The notes under the pieces: model-generated | What the model saw: the letters and a program-made list of their open reading frames with translations, nothing else | The model's database searches: none | What the model was told of the DNA's origin: nothing | Assembly: GCA_949471785.1 (NCBI GenBank) | Contig: CASWRE010000027.1 | Span: 1 to 47,600, forward strand | Source of the DNA: an uncultured Lachnospiraceae bacterium | Lineage (GTDB): Bacteria; Bacillota; Clostridia; Lachnospirales; Lachnospiraceae | Reading direction: 5' to 3' | Length of the DNA stretch: 47,600 nt | Shown: piece by piece, positions 17,895-25,720 of the stretch | How the letters are laid out: the number at the start of each line of letters is the position of its first letter | Numbering within the stretch: the first letter of the stretch is position 1 | Position numbers and translations under genes: made by a program

Positions 17895-18967
17895 GGTGGA
17901 AAGATAAGTTTTCGCTCCGCACTGTCCGCGGAAAAATGATTATGGTTTCCAAGGCGGCCGGGATCATTCTGATTGTCTCTTATATTGTGTCTGATCGGCT
18001 GCCCGTTGCCGCGGATACCTCCTTTTTGATCTGGCTGGCCCTTGTCATTTTACTGGTGCTGGCGATAGATTATTTACTGGGAAAATTTATTTCGGCTCCG
18101 ATTTCACTATTGAACCGTTCTGCCCGGAAAATGGCGCAGCTGGACTTTTCGGCCGCCTGTACGGTGGAGACGGAAGATGAATTCGGCGAATTATCCGCGA
18201 GCCTTAATAAAATGGCAGAAAATCTGCAGCGGGCCCTTGAGGATCTGCAGTCGGCGAATATGCAGCTCGAAAAAGATGTGGAGCGGGAAAGGATGCTGCT
18301 TGCCGAGCGCAAAGAGCTGGCAGACCGGCTGTCCCATGAGATGAAGACGCCGCTGGGCGTTATTCGCGCCTATGCAGAAGGTTTGCAGGATGCGGCGGAC
18401 GAGGCCCAAAAACAAAAATATGCAGCCGTTATTCTGGAGGAAACTGTGCGCCTGGGAGATCTGATTACGACCCTTTTGGATCTGTCGGCTCTGGAATCCG
18501 GCGCGTCTGTGCCAGTCCCGGAACGATTTGATTTTGTGGAATTTCTGGAGACGGTTGCCGGGCGGCTTTTAATCGATACACCGGACAGTAAGTTTGTGTT
18601 GCAGCATGAGCTTCCGGAGCACAGGGTGTATGTATACGCGGATAAAAACCGTCTGGAACAGGTTTTGAATAATCTGATTGTCAATGCGAAACGGCATGTG
18701 CGGCCGGGCGGCGTTCTGAAGCTGTCACTGACAGAAAGAGGCAGTATACTGCACTTTTCTGTCTATAATCAGGGAAATCCTGTCCCGGAGGAAAACCTGC
18801 CGAAAATCTGGAGCAAATTTTACCGTGACAAAAAAGATCCCTGCGGCGGTTCCGGGCTGGGCCTTGCTATTGTGGCGCAGATTTTATCCATGCAGGATTT
18901 GCCTTACGGCGTGGAAAACAGGCCCGACGGCGTCAGGTTTTATTTTTCTATTCCGATTGAAGAGTAA
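17891..18967 (+). CDS. Sensor histidine kinase
   Basis: A 358-residue membrane histidine kinase. Two close transmembrane segments (about 15-32 and 43-60) leave almost no extracellular loop. HAMP spans about 60-112, the HisKA dimerisation helix has H149 in DRLSHEMKTPLG, and the HATPase domain shows N-box NLIVNAKRH, FYRDKKDPCGGSGLGLAI and a closing beta strand. Kinases with such small sensors are often found with antimicrobial-peptide ABC transporters, as here, and tend to sense within the membrane or through the transporter. It starts with the ATGA overlap of the response regulator stop. Confidence 0.93.
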   Translation: MRWKDKFSLRTVRGKMIMVSKAAGIILIVSYIVSDRLPVAADTSFLIWLALVILLVLAIDYLLGKFISAPISLLNRSARKMAQLDFSAACTVETEDEFGELSASLNKMAENLQRALEDLQSANMQLEKDVERERMLLAERKELADRLSHEMKTPLGVIRAYAEGLQDAADEAQKQKYAAVILEETVRLGDLITTLLDLSALESGASVPVPERFDFVEFLETVAGRLLIDTPDSKFVLQHELPEHRVYVYADKNRLEQVLNNLIVNAKRHVRPGGVLKLSLTERGSILHFSVYNQGNPVPEENLPKIWSKFYRDKKDPCGGSGLGLAIVAQILSMQDLPYGVENRPDGVRFYFSIPIEE

Positions 18968-18969
18968 TG

Positions 18970-19024
18970 GTAACGGTTCAGACAGGTCTGTGCAGTAAAT
19001 GCACAGACCTGTCTGACCTGTTAT
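18970..19024. repeat. 55-bp near-perfect palindrome with IS66-like ends
   Basis: The core is a perfect 16-bp stem, CAGACAGGTCTGTGCA (18979-18994) with its complement at 19000-19015, around a five-base loop. The dyad extends with mismatches to GTAAC at 18970 and GTTAT at 19024. The outer sequence GTAACGGTTCAG closely resembles the MITE-1 end GTAACTGTTCAG. Flanks GAGTAATG and GAATAATT agree at six of eight bases. There is no T-run, so it is not a standard terminator, although a stem this strong will affect the mRNA 3' end of the kinase gene. Confidence 0.7.
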
Positions 19025-19031
19025 GAATAAT

Positions 19032-19085
19032 TTCACTTCAACTTCACCGCGGTCTCACGCTCGCTTCACCGTACTGTTTTATGCT
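19032..19085 (+). promoter_or_regulatory. Four 11-bp-phased repeats: operator of the ABC operon
   Basis: TTCAC occurs at 19032, 19043 and 19065, and CTCAC at 19054, so four repeats stand at exact 11-bp intervals on one helix face. A -10-like TATGCT lies at 19080-19085, and no -35 box is visible where the last repeats lie. Phased direct repeats that replace the -35 are typical of OmpR-family activation, and such a regulator is encoded just upstream. Confidence 0.65.
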
Positions 19086-19129
19086 TCTTTAAAAGAGAGG
19101 AAATCTCTCGGGATAAGGAGGAAATGCTT

Positions 19130-19282
19130 ATGTTTCTTGGCATGGAATGGTATTGGTGGGTGGGAATCGTGGTTGCTGTGGCTGTTTTGATTCCGTTTAA
19201 AGTGAAGTTTATGAAATGGTGGGGTAGATGCCAAAAGGAGAAAAAAGAGAGCCGGCGTGGGAAGTGGGGTGATGAGGAATGA
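19130..19282 (+). CDS. Small membrane protein leading the ABC exporter operon
   Basis: A 50-residue protein. It has one hydrophobic, tryptophan-rich segment (MEWYWWVGIVVAVAVLIPF, about residues 5-23) followed by a strongly basic tail (KKESRRGKWG). I chose ATG 19130, which is eight bases from AAGGAGG; the ATG at 19124 is too close. Its stop overlaps the ATPase start as ATGA, so it is translated with the ABC genes. It may be an accessory subunit or a small regulator of the transporter. It resembles no family I can name. Confidence 0.7.
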   Translation: MFLGMEWYWWVGIVVAVAVLIPFKVKFMKWWGRCQKEKKESRRGKWGDEE

Positions 19283-20127
19283 TCGAAGTGAGAGATCTGA
19301 CCTTTTCCTATGACAAAGATAAACAAGCCCTGCACGGTCTGACATTTACGGTAAAAGAGGGAGAAATTTTCGGCTTTTTAGGACCGAACGGCTCCGGAAA
19401 ATCTACCACACAAAAGATTTTAACCGGGATTTTGCGTGGTTACGGCGGCCGCGTATCGCTGTTTGGAGAGGAAATTTCGTCGGCGCAGGGTCCGGCGTTT
19501 TTTCAAAAAATCGGCGTTTTGTTTGAATTTCCGTATCTGTACGCGAACCTGAGCGCAGTAGATAATCTGGGCTATTTTTCTTCTTTTTATCCCGGGGAAC
19601 AATTGCGGGATGTGATGGAATTACTGGACCGGCTGGAATTTAAGCGGGATTTTTTAAAGAAGCCGGTTTCATCCTATTCTAAAGGGATGCGTCAGAGGGT
19701 GAGCATGGCGCGGGCCCTTGTCAGCAACCCGAAAGTGCTCTTTCTGGACGAACCCACCAGCGGGCTGGACCCGTCCGGGGCCGTGCTGTTTCGCAGGATC
19801 ATTGAGGAGGAGAGGCAAAAGGGAACGACGGTATTTCTGACTACTCATAATATGCTGGACGCAGATCTGCTGTGCGATCGGGTAGCTTTCATTTCCGGAG
19901 GAAATATCGTCGCTCTGGACACGCCTCAAAAGCTTAAAGAGCAAAACAGCGACCGTCATGTCGTGATCGATTATATGTATCGGGGAAAGCGAACAGAGGC
20001 GACGGTGGAAATCGAGGAACTGGAGGCAGGTATTCCATTTCCTCATGATGAGATTATCCGTATACATTCCCAGGAGCCGACGCTGGAGGATATATTTATC
20101 CAATATACCGGAAGGGGGCTGACGTAA
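19279..20127 (+). CDS. ABC exporter ATP-binding protein
   Basis: A 282-residue ATPase that powers the two permeases encoded next. Walker A is GPNGSGKST (35-43), the signature is the variant SYSKGMRQRVS, Walker B is VLFLDEPTSGLDPSG, and the switch histidine is in TTHNM. The C-terminal 60 residues are the usual exporter extension. The gene is coupled by 4-bp or shorter overlaps on both sides. One ATPase plus two unequal permeases downstream of a two-component system fits lantibiotic-immunity (LanFEG) or drug-export modules; no substrate is visible here. Confidence 0.92.
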   Translation: MIEVRDLTFSYDKDKQALHGLTFTVKEGEIFGFLGPNGSGKSTTQKILTGILRGYGGRVSLFGEEISSAQGPAFFQKIGVLFEFPYLYANLSAVDNLGYFSSFYPGEQLRDVMELLDRLEFKRDFLKKPVSSYSKGMRQRVSMARALVSNPKVLFLDEPTSGLDPSGAVLFRRIIEEERQKGTTVFLTTHNMLDADLLCDRVAFISGGNIVALDTPQKLKEQNSDRHVVIDYMYRGKRTEATVEIEELEAGIPFPHDEIIRIHSQEPTLEDIFIQYTGRGLT

Positions 20128-21119
20128 TGGGGAGAGAATTTTTTCATTTGCTGAAAAAGGATGGCAGGCTGATGCTGTCCGGAAAATTTTTCCTGCTGGC
20201 CCTTGGTTCCCTTGTCCTGTATTCTGTCTATATTCATTTCGTGTATGTAAATGTAAATCAGGAAATCTATCCGGTATATCTGTATGATCCGAAGGGAAAG
20301 CAGGCTATATCGACAGAGTATGTCACAAGGGTGGATACCAGAGAGCGGCTGGAGGCTGCCTGTGCGGACCGCTACTCAGCGGGCGTTGATCTCTCTTCGG
20401 ACGAACCGGAGTTGTATATGCTTTCCTCCGGCCTGGATACCGTCGATCACTATCGGGCCGCCTGGGCCTGGGCGGCGCTGGACGAAATGGCGGACGGACA
20501 GGTGCAGATCACAGGCACAAACAGCAGAGAAATGAAAAACCGCCGTGAGATTACCGCTGAATTTTTGTTTTTTGAACTGTCGGCGGTGGGATTTCTGGGA
20601 TTGGCGTCTATGCTGTTTAAGGAAAAACAGATGGGAGTGATTCGTGTCCACGCGATTCTGCCGGTCAGCCGGTCGGCTTTCATATTTTCCAAACTTCTCT
20701 GGATTCTCGCGTCGGATCTGACATTTGCCGCATTACTGACCGTCATAAATCTCGGCTTTCCGGTCGGCGTTACCGTCCTGCCCGCCGTACTCGTCCAGGC
20801 GGGAATTTTATCGCTGCTTATGGCGCTAATTGGTTTCCTGTGCGCCATAGGCCTGCCGGATTTCAGACAGTTTTCGCTGCTGTATCTTGTGATTGCCGTT
20901 TTCGTGACTACGCCCGTATTTCTGGCGGGGCAGACGGGGCTTTCCTGGGGCTGGCTCAAGTATCATCCCATGTATCATCTGTTTATGTCGATGAAATCCG
21001 CATATTTTGGGGCGCCTGTGAAAGCAATCCTATATTATCTCGTTTGTGTCGGCGGGATCGGCCTGTTGTTCCTGCTCGCCCACCGGGCGCTGACCCGTGA
21101 GATGGTCAAGGAGGGATAA
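20127..21119 (+). CDS. ABC-2-type permease subunit 1
   Basis: A 330-residue membrane protein. It has one N-terminal transmembrane helix (about 18-38), an extracellular part of roughly 100 residues, and five to six further helices from about 150 to the end. This is the layout of ABC-2 exporters. The gene start shares one base with the ATPase stop. A second, similar permease follows after 3 bp, so the transporter is probably a heterodimer. The long extracellular region may contact a peptide substrate; this is inference. Confidence 0.85.
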   Translation: MGREFFHLLKKDGRLMLSGKFFLLALGSLVLYSVYIHFVYVNVNQEIYPVYLYDPKGKQAISTEYVTRVDTRERLEAACADRYSAGVDLSSDEPELYMLSSGLDTVDHYRAAWAWAALDEMADGQVQITGTNSREMKNRREITAEFLFFELSAVGFLGLASMLFKEKQMGVIRVHAILPVSRSAFIFSKLLWILASDLTFAALLTVINLGFPVGVTVLPAVLVQAGILSLLMALIGFLCAIGLPDFRQFSLLYLVIAVFVTTPVFLAGQTGLSWGWLKYHPMYHLFMSMKSAYFGAPVKAILYYLVCVGGIGLLFLLAHRALTREMVKEG

Positions 21120-21122
21120 CGC

Positions 21123-22142
21123 ATGAAAAGACTGACGTATCAATGGAAAAATACCCGCCGGGATAAAATGTGTATCCTGACTTTTTTGCTTCCGGTGTTT
21201 GTCGGCATCGCCCTTCGTCTGATCTCGGGAGTGAATTTTCAGGCTGTGGGCGAAACATCCTTCGGCGTCCTGAAAAAGGGCCTTTCCGATGAAGCGGCCG
21301 TATGGCTGGAGGCAAATGGAAGTGTGGCGCAGTACGAATCGGAGAGCGCGCTTCGGGAAGCGGTCAATGATCCGTCTACGCAGATGATAGGCGTCCTGGA
21401 CGCAGGCGGCGGTATCCGGACACTGCTTTCCGGTGATGAACTGGATCTATACAGAGTGATTGCCGAAACGCTTCCGCAGCTTTATGAGAGACGGACGGAA
21501 AAGCTGCCATATAAAAGAACCGTCGTTCCCGTTCAAGAGGATCATGACGGACTGAAATCCCTTTTGCTTGCAATTACGCTGGTTACGGCCATGTTTATGG
21601 GATGTACCTTTAACGCGATGAATATCATCAGTGAAAAAGAGGATGGCGTCGCCCTGATCAACAGTATTCTCCCCATGACGGCGAGATCTTATATTCTGCA
21701 GAAAATCATGTTAGGGATTATCGGAGGTACGGCGTCTACGGTGATCACCGCTGTGATCTGCGTACGGATTCCCCCGGCGCGGATAGGGAGCTGTTTGCTG
21801 TTGATTCTTTTATCCGCCTATATTTCTGCGTTGGCGGGATTATTTATCGGTTATTTTTCAGAAGGGATGATGGTGGGGATCATCTATATCAAGATCGCCA
21901 TGATCCTGTTTCTGGCTCCGCCGATTTTTTTCTACCTGATGGTTCCGGATGGGAGTGTGTGGCGAGGCCTGTCCTGCCTGCTGCCGTCCGGCGCGTCGTT
22001 TTATGGGCTTATGGATCTGCTGGGGGGAAACCCGGACAGATTAGGATTATATATTTTGATTTTGCTGGCGCACGCCGTAGTATGGAGCGTCTTCTACGCG
22101 GTAATGAGAAAAGAACGTGTTTTAACAGGCAGGCTTTTTTGA
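21123..22142 (+). CDS. ABC-2-type permease subunit 2
   Basis: A 339-residue partner of the preceding permease, with the same order. Helix 1 is at about 18-36, a soluble stretch spans to about 145, and then come six helices (for example LLLAITLVTAMFMGCTFNAM and YIKIAMILFLAPPIFFYLMV). It is the last gene of the operon. No terminator hairpin with T-run is seen before the MITE-1 copy that starts 41 bp downstream, so transcripts may run into that structured repeat. Confidence 0.85.
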   Translation: MKRLTYQWKNTRRDKMCILTFLLPVFVGIALRLISGVNFQAVGETSFGVLKKGLSDEAAVWLEANGSVAQYESESALREAVNDPSTQMIGVLDAGGGIRTLLSGDELDLYRVIAETLPQLYERRTEKLPYKRTVVPVQEDHDGLKSLLLAITLVTAMFMGCTFNAMNIISEKEDGVALINSILPMTARSYILQKIMLGIIGGTASTVITAVICVRIPPARIGSCLLLILLSAYISALAGLFIGYFSEGMMVGIIYIKIAMILFLAPPIFFYLMVPDGSVWRGLSCLLPSGASFYGLMDLLGGNPDRLGLYILILLAHAVVWSVFYAVMRKERVLTGRLF

Positions 22143-22183
22143 ATCTGCTCTTCACAGAGTTCTTTATATAGGATAGAATAAAG

Positions 22184-22419
22184 GTAACTGTTCAGTACAG
22201 GCCGAAGCACTTGCTGCTGAGGCCGTAAAAACATGATTCAAGTGTGCAAAAGTCTTCACTTCGTTCCGGTCGGTTCTTAACGAGCGCCACTGGCGCTCAG
22301 AACCCCATCGCCGCAGGGCGCTGAACGTCCAGTGGACGTTCGCTTAGCGCCGACCGAAGCGGAGCGTAGACATTTTAATTGGATTTTGCATCGTAACTGT
22401 GAAGGTACTGAACAGTTAC
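22184..22419 (+). mobile_element. MITE-1, complete 236-bp copy A
   Basis: A non-coding element with perfect 15-bp terminal inverted repeats, GTAACTGTTCAGTAC at 22184-22198 and its complement at 22405-22419. It is flanked by the 8-bp duplication GAATAAAG at 22176-22183 and 22420-22427. Inside are perfect hairpins GAGCGCCA/TGGCGCTC (22281-22297) and GAACGTCC/GGACGTTC (22323-22341), nested in a longer imperfect stem. Ends of type GTAA plus 8-bp duplications are known for the IS66 family, so a helper transposase of that type is likely. Confidence 0.93.
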
Positions 22420-22457
22420 GAATAAAGGAACCAATAGTACAGAGGAGGAGTTTTCAG

Positions 22458-22769
22458 ATGAAAAAACTAAAGGTCTGTCCGGGAGTATGCGGACTGGAGG
22501 CCCTGATTACGGTGGAGTCGGAAGACGGTATGGAAGCGACGGTTCAGGTGGAGTCCAAATGCCCGGCTGTACAGAAGATGGCGGCGGCCCTTGAGCAGCC
22601 CGTTGACGCCTATGAGGCCTGCTTTGTGAAGCCGGGAGAGGGGCCGGTCTATGAGGCGGCGAAGGAGTTGCAGCACGGCGCCTGTCCCATGCCTTCCGCG
22701 GTGCTGAAATGTATCGAGGCGGAATGCAATCTGGCGCTGCCCAGGGATGTTTCGATGACGTTTGTCTGA
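22458..22769 (+). CDS. DUF6951-like small protein
   Basis: A 103-residue soluble protein with regularly placed cysteines (CPGVCG at 7-12, then KCPAVQKM, EACFVKPG, GACPMPSAVLKC, EAECNLALP). The pattern suggests metal or cofactor binding. I believe it belongs to the DUF6951 family, whose function is unknown. ATG 22458 follows AGAGGAGGAG. The MITE-1 duplication ends 30 bp upstream, so the insertion replaced or separated the native promoter. An esterase gene follows 53 bp downstream with its own ribosome site, possibly in the same transcript. Confidence 0.65.
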   Translation: MKKLKVCPGVCGLEALITVESEDGMEATVQVESKCPAVQKMAAALEQPVDAYEACFVKPGEGPVYEAAKELQHGACPMPSAVLKCIEAECNLALPRDVSMTFV

Positions 22770-22822
22770 CAGACAGGCATAGTTCAAAAAGATCATTTTT
22801 TTCTATCCACAGGGAGGAAATC

Positions 22823-23662
22823 ATGCGATATATCGAAACACCCATTGACATTAAAAAGACAGGATGTGCGGATGATTTGTCCGAAAACGCCGTGCTCCGG
22901 TCGTACCTGCTGGACGCCGGCGAGAGTCTGAAGGACAGTGAGCATCGTCCGGCAGTCATCGTCTGTCCCGGGGGATGCTATGCCCGTAAGTCTCTCCGGG
23001 AGGGGGAGCCGGCGGCCCTGCGGTTTCTGTCCCGGGGGATGCAGGCCTTTGTGCTGCAGTACAGCACCCCGGCCCGTTTTCCCTGCGCCCTGGCAGAGCT
23101 GGGGGCGGCGGTGGCCCTGATCCGGGAGCGGGCCGGGGAGTGGCACATAGATCCCAGGAGGATTTTTCTCTGCGGATTTTCTGCCGGGGGACATCTGTGC
23201 GCCAGCCTGGGAACCCTGCATGACCGGGATTTCCTGCGGGAACTTCTGGGCGGGAAGCTGGGTCTTTCTGAGGGGAGCTGGCGGCCGGACGGTATGATTC
23301 TTGCTTATCCGGTGATCTCCTCCGGCGCATACGGCCATCGGGAATCCTGCGAGATGCTGCTGGGTCCCGATCCCCGGGAGGATCTTCTGGAGCTGATTTC
23401 ACTGGAAAAGCAGGTAACGGAGAAGACCGTGCCCGCATTTGTTTGGCATACCGGGGAAGATCAAACGGTGCCGGTGGAAAATGCCCTGCTTTTTGCCATG
23501 GCGCTGCGCCGGGCGGGTGTCCCTATGGAGCTGCACATTTATGAGCGGGGCGAGCACGGCCTGGCCATCTGTGATGAGGTGACGGGGAACACGCCGTCCC
23601 GGATTCAGCCGGATGTGGCCGGCTGGGTGGAACTGGCGGTGCGGTGGATCAAAAGAAGGTGA
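22823..23662 (+). CDS. Alpha/beta-hydrolase, acetyl-esterase-like (paralogue 1)
   Basis: A 279-residue cytoplasmic serine hydrolase. The nucleophile is S120 in GFSAGG, with likely acid D213 in HTGEDQTVP and H245 in RGEHGLAIC; the oxyanion region is VCPGGCY. The family (BD-FAE/Aes-like, COG0657 type) removes acetyl and similar short acyl groups from sugars or xylan fragments. It is closely similar along its full length to the protein at 30537-31379 in this window. ATG 22823 follows GGGAGGAAA. A bidirectional-looking terminator lies 12 bp after the stop. Confidence 0.85.
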   Translation: MRYIETPIDIKKTGCADDLSENAVLRSYLLDAGESLKDSEHRPAVIVCPGGCYARKSLREGEPAALRFLSRGMQAFVLQYSTPARFPCALAELGAAVALIRERAGEWHIDPRRIFLCGFSAGGHLCASLGTLHDRDFLRELLGGKLGLSEGSWRPDGMILAYPVISSGAYGHRESCEMLLGPDPREDLLELISLEKQVTEKTVPAFVWHTGEDQTVPVENALLFAMALRRAGVPMELHIYERGEHGLAICDEVTGNTPSRIQPDVAGWVELAVRWIKRR

Positions 23663-23674
23663 GCGGTAGGATAG

Positions 23675-23700
23675 GGCAGTCCCTGACGGGCTGCCTTTAT
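23675..23700. terminator. Terminator shared by the esterase and K+ channel genes
   Basis: GGCAGtCCC pairs with GGGcTGCC around TGAC (23675-23695), followed by TTTAT. Before the MITE-1 copy B insertion this stem stood right behind the K+ channel gene on the other strand and probably served both convergent genes. The insertion now separates it from that gene by more than 240 bp. Confidence 0.7.
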
Positions 23701-23712
23701 CTAATCAAGCTC

Positions 23713-23948
23713 GTAACTGTTCAGTACCTTCACAGTTACGATGCAAAATCCAATTAAAATGTCTACGCTCCGCTTCGGTCGGCGCTAAGCGAACGTCCAC
23801 TGGACGTTCAGCGCCCTGCGGCGATGGGGTTCTGAGCGCCAGTGGCGCTCGTTAAGAACCGACCGGAACGAAGTGAAGACTTTTGCACACTTGAATCATG
23901 TTTTTACGGCCTCAGCAGCAAGTGCTTCGGCCTGTACTGAACAGTTAC
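23713..23948 (-). mobile_element. MITE-1, complete 236-bp copy B, inverted
   Basis: By eye this is the reverse complement of copy A over all 236 bp, with the same perfect 15-bp ends. It is flanked by its own 8-bp duplication TCAAGCTC at 23705-23712 and 23949-23956. It inserted at the 3' end of the K+ channel gene. Different duplications on each copy mean that A and B inserted independently and did not move as one composite unit. Confidence 0.93.
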
Positions 23949-25522
23949 TCAAGCTCGTTATAAAGAGTCCCCATCAGTTCCCAGGCGGCGTCCCTTTCCT
24001 GTTTTTGTTCCGCTGTCAGCTCCTCATAAGGGCGCAGCATGGGATGCTGTCTGGCCGCGTCGTCACGGAAAGGCCCGTAACTCCAGTTATAAAAGATATA
24101 GAATCGAAGCCACCGCAAGTGATCCAGCTTGCGGTATATTTCTTTGATCGGTTTCGCAGAAGTATCATGGCAATATCTGTCGTAAGATTTTTTTACCAGA
24201 TATGCGCTGAGCTCTGTGATTGACTCGTCTCTCAGCAGGATTCTGGTTTTCATCAGAAGGTGGTCGGCGGCGGCGATCTTGGACTGCCGGTGAAAATCAT
24301 CCAGTTCATTCCAGTCAAGCGTGGGATAGGAAACGGACCGCCGGAAGATATCGTTCATCATGACGGCCGCTTTGTTCAGAACCGTTCGGATGATCTGCCG
24401 CGTGGTGTAAATGTCTTCGTTGGCCCCGAAATAAGATATTCCCGGTACCTTCCAGCTGCTGCGCAGGTCAATACGGCCGCGGACCCGGTAATATTTATTC
24501 AATGTCCAGAATATGCGCCAGCCGTTTTGTTCGTCATCTTCACAGATGATGATGCGGTCGGCATGCTCCAGGACAGAACGGTATCCGGCCCAGGTTTCCG
24601 CATGAAAAATTAAAGAGTCCATCGTTTCAGATTCCCTGTTCAGGGAAAATAATTCCTCCAGGCGGTAATGTACGGCGAGGAAATCCCCGGCGTCGCCGAA
24701 AATATGATAGGCCACATGCTGCTCCAGGGAAATGATATTGGTCAGTATGGCCTGTTCCAGAATGCTGCGCCCGTATTTTCCGAAACCGATGAGCACGATG
24801 CTGCTCTCTCGTTTACACAATGGTTTGGAACGCCAGTACTGTCTTGCACAGCATTCATAGCTGTGAAAAAAAGTGATATTGCCGGAGAGTTTATCCTGTC
24901 CGTTGGTGGTTCTGGCATAGACCTCCACCGGTAATTCATGGAGGTTGACGGCCCGGCGGTTCACGCCGATGTCATTTTCTTTCATCAGGAAAATTTTACA
25001 TTTTGTGCCGACGCGTTTCTTTTTTGCCACGATTTTGTCTGGCGAAGCGCTCAGATAGATACAGGGGTAATGGGGGATCTCGCTCTGGCTGTCCCGTTTT
25101 TCCCCGTAGATGATCAGCGCCTGGGGATCTTCCCGGTATATATTGGCGGCAAGCGCGTCGGATTCCACACCGCAATCCGCGAAATAATACCAGTTTTTGT
25201 GCCGCTGCAGGCTGAGCATAAGAAAGGGCATGCCCTCGCTGGCGATGAAGGACAGTACGGCTCCCAGCAAAGTCACCATAATTCCCGCGGATAAAAGTAA
25301 GAAGATCATGCCCACCACATGTCCCAGAGGCGTCACCGGTATCAGGTCGCCATAGCCCACCGTGGTCAGCGTGACCAGAGAATACCAGAAAGCGTCCCCG
25401 AATGTGCGGATCATGGAATCACTGTCGGCGGATTCCGAGCAGTAGAGAATGATCAGCAGAGCAATATAGATGAGGGCTATGATCAAAAATGAGTACAGAT
25501 AAAGCTTTTTCCTTGGTTTCAT
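23945..25522 (-). CDS. Two-helix potassium channel with cytoplasmic NAD-domain-like region and RyR domain
   Basis: A 525-residue channel. Helix 1 spans about 9-27, the pore loop carries the K+ filter TVGYGD (54-59), and helix 2 spans about 67-93. A long cytoplasmic part follows, with a Rossmann-like stretch (SSIVLIGFGKYGRSILEQAI) typical of TrkA-N/RCK gating domains. The C-terminus (about 455-515) reads like a bacterial RyR domain (NWSYGPFRDD, then HPMLRPYEELTAEQK). The stop codon TAA (23947-23945) belongs to the inserted MITE-1. Without it the frame would have ended LYNELD-stop; now it ends LYNELE-stop, so the protein is essentially unharmed. The ligand for the RyR part is unknown. Confidence 0.85.
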   Translation of the reverse strand: MKPRKKLYLYSFLIIALIYIALLIILYCSESADSDSMIRTFGDAFWYSLVTLTTVGYGDLIPVTPLGHVVGMIFLLLSAGIMVTLLGAVLSFIASEGMPFLMLSLQRHKNWYYFADCGVESDALAANIYREDPQALIIYGEKRDSQSEIPHYPCIYLSASPDKIVAKKKRVGTKCKIFLMKENDIGVNRRAVNLHELPVEVYARTTNGQDKLSGNITFFHSYECCARQYWRSKPLCKRESSIVLIGFGKYGRSILEQAILTNIISLEQHVAYHIFGDAGDFLAVHYRLEELFSLNRESETMDSLIFHAETWAGYRSVLEHADRIIICEDDEQNGWRIFWTLNKYYRVRGRIDLRSSWKVPGISYFGANEDIYTTRQIIRTVLNKAAVMMNDIFRRSVSYPTLDWNELDDFHRQSKIAAADHLLMKTRILLRDESITELSAYLVKKSYDRYCHDTSAKPIKEIYRKLDHLRWLRFYIFYNWSYGPFRDDAARQHPMLRPYEELTAEQKQERDAAWELMGTLYNELE

Positions 25523-25720
25523 CGAACGGGTATCTCCTTTTGGCGGGAAGCCGGATTTTCTATTTCATATTGTATCAAACTGCCGGCGTGACGGCTAGTG
25601 TGTGTTTGAAAATTCATCAGAGGGGTATTAGATTTTATATATTTCGATTTACATATTCCATGTTCTTTTCTTTGCGTAAATTTTACAATATAGACAGCAG
25701 GAAGAAAAGGAGGAAAGCAT

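Noticed and set aside
22250..22370. CRISPR-like repeats in the hairpin-rich part of MITE-1
   Set aside because: The inner palindromes differ from one another and there are no regular repeats and spacers; no cas genes are present.
22184..23948. Composite transposon made of two inverted MITE-1 copies carrying the DUF6951-like and esterase genes
   Set aside because: Each copy has its own, different 8-bp duplication on both sides. A composite insertion would have one duplication at the outer borders only.
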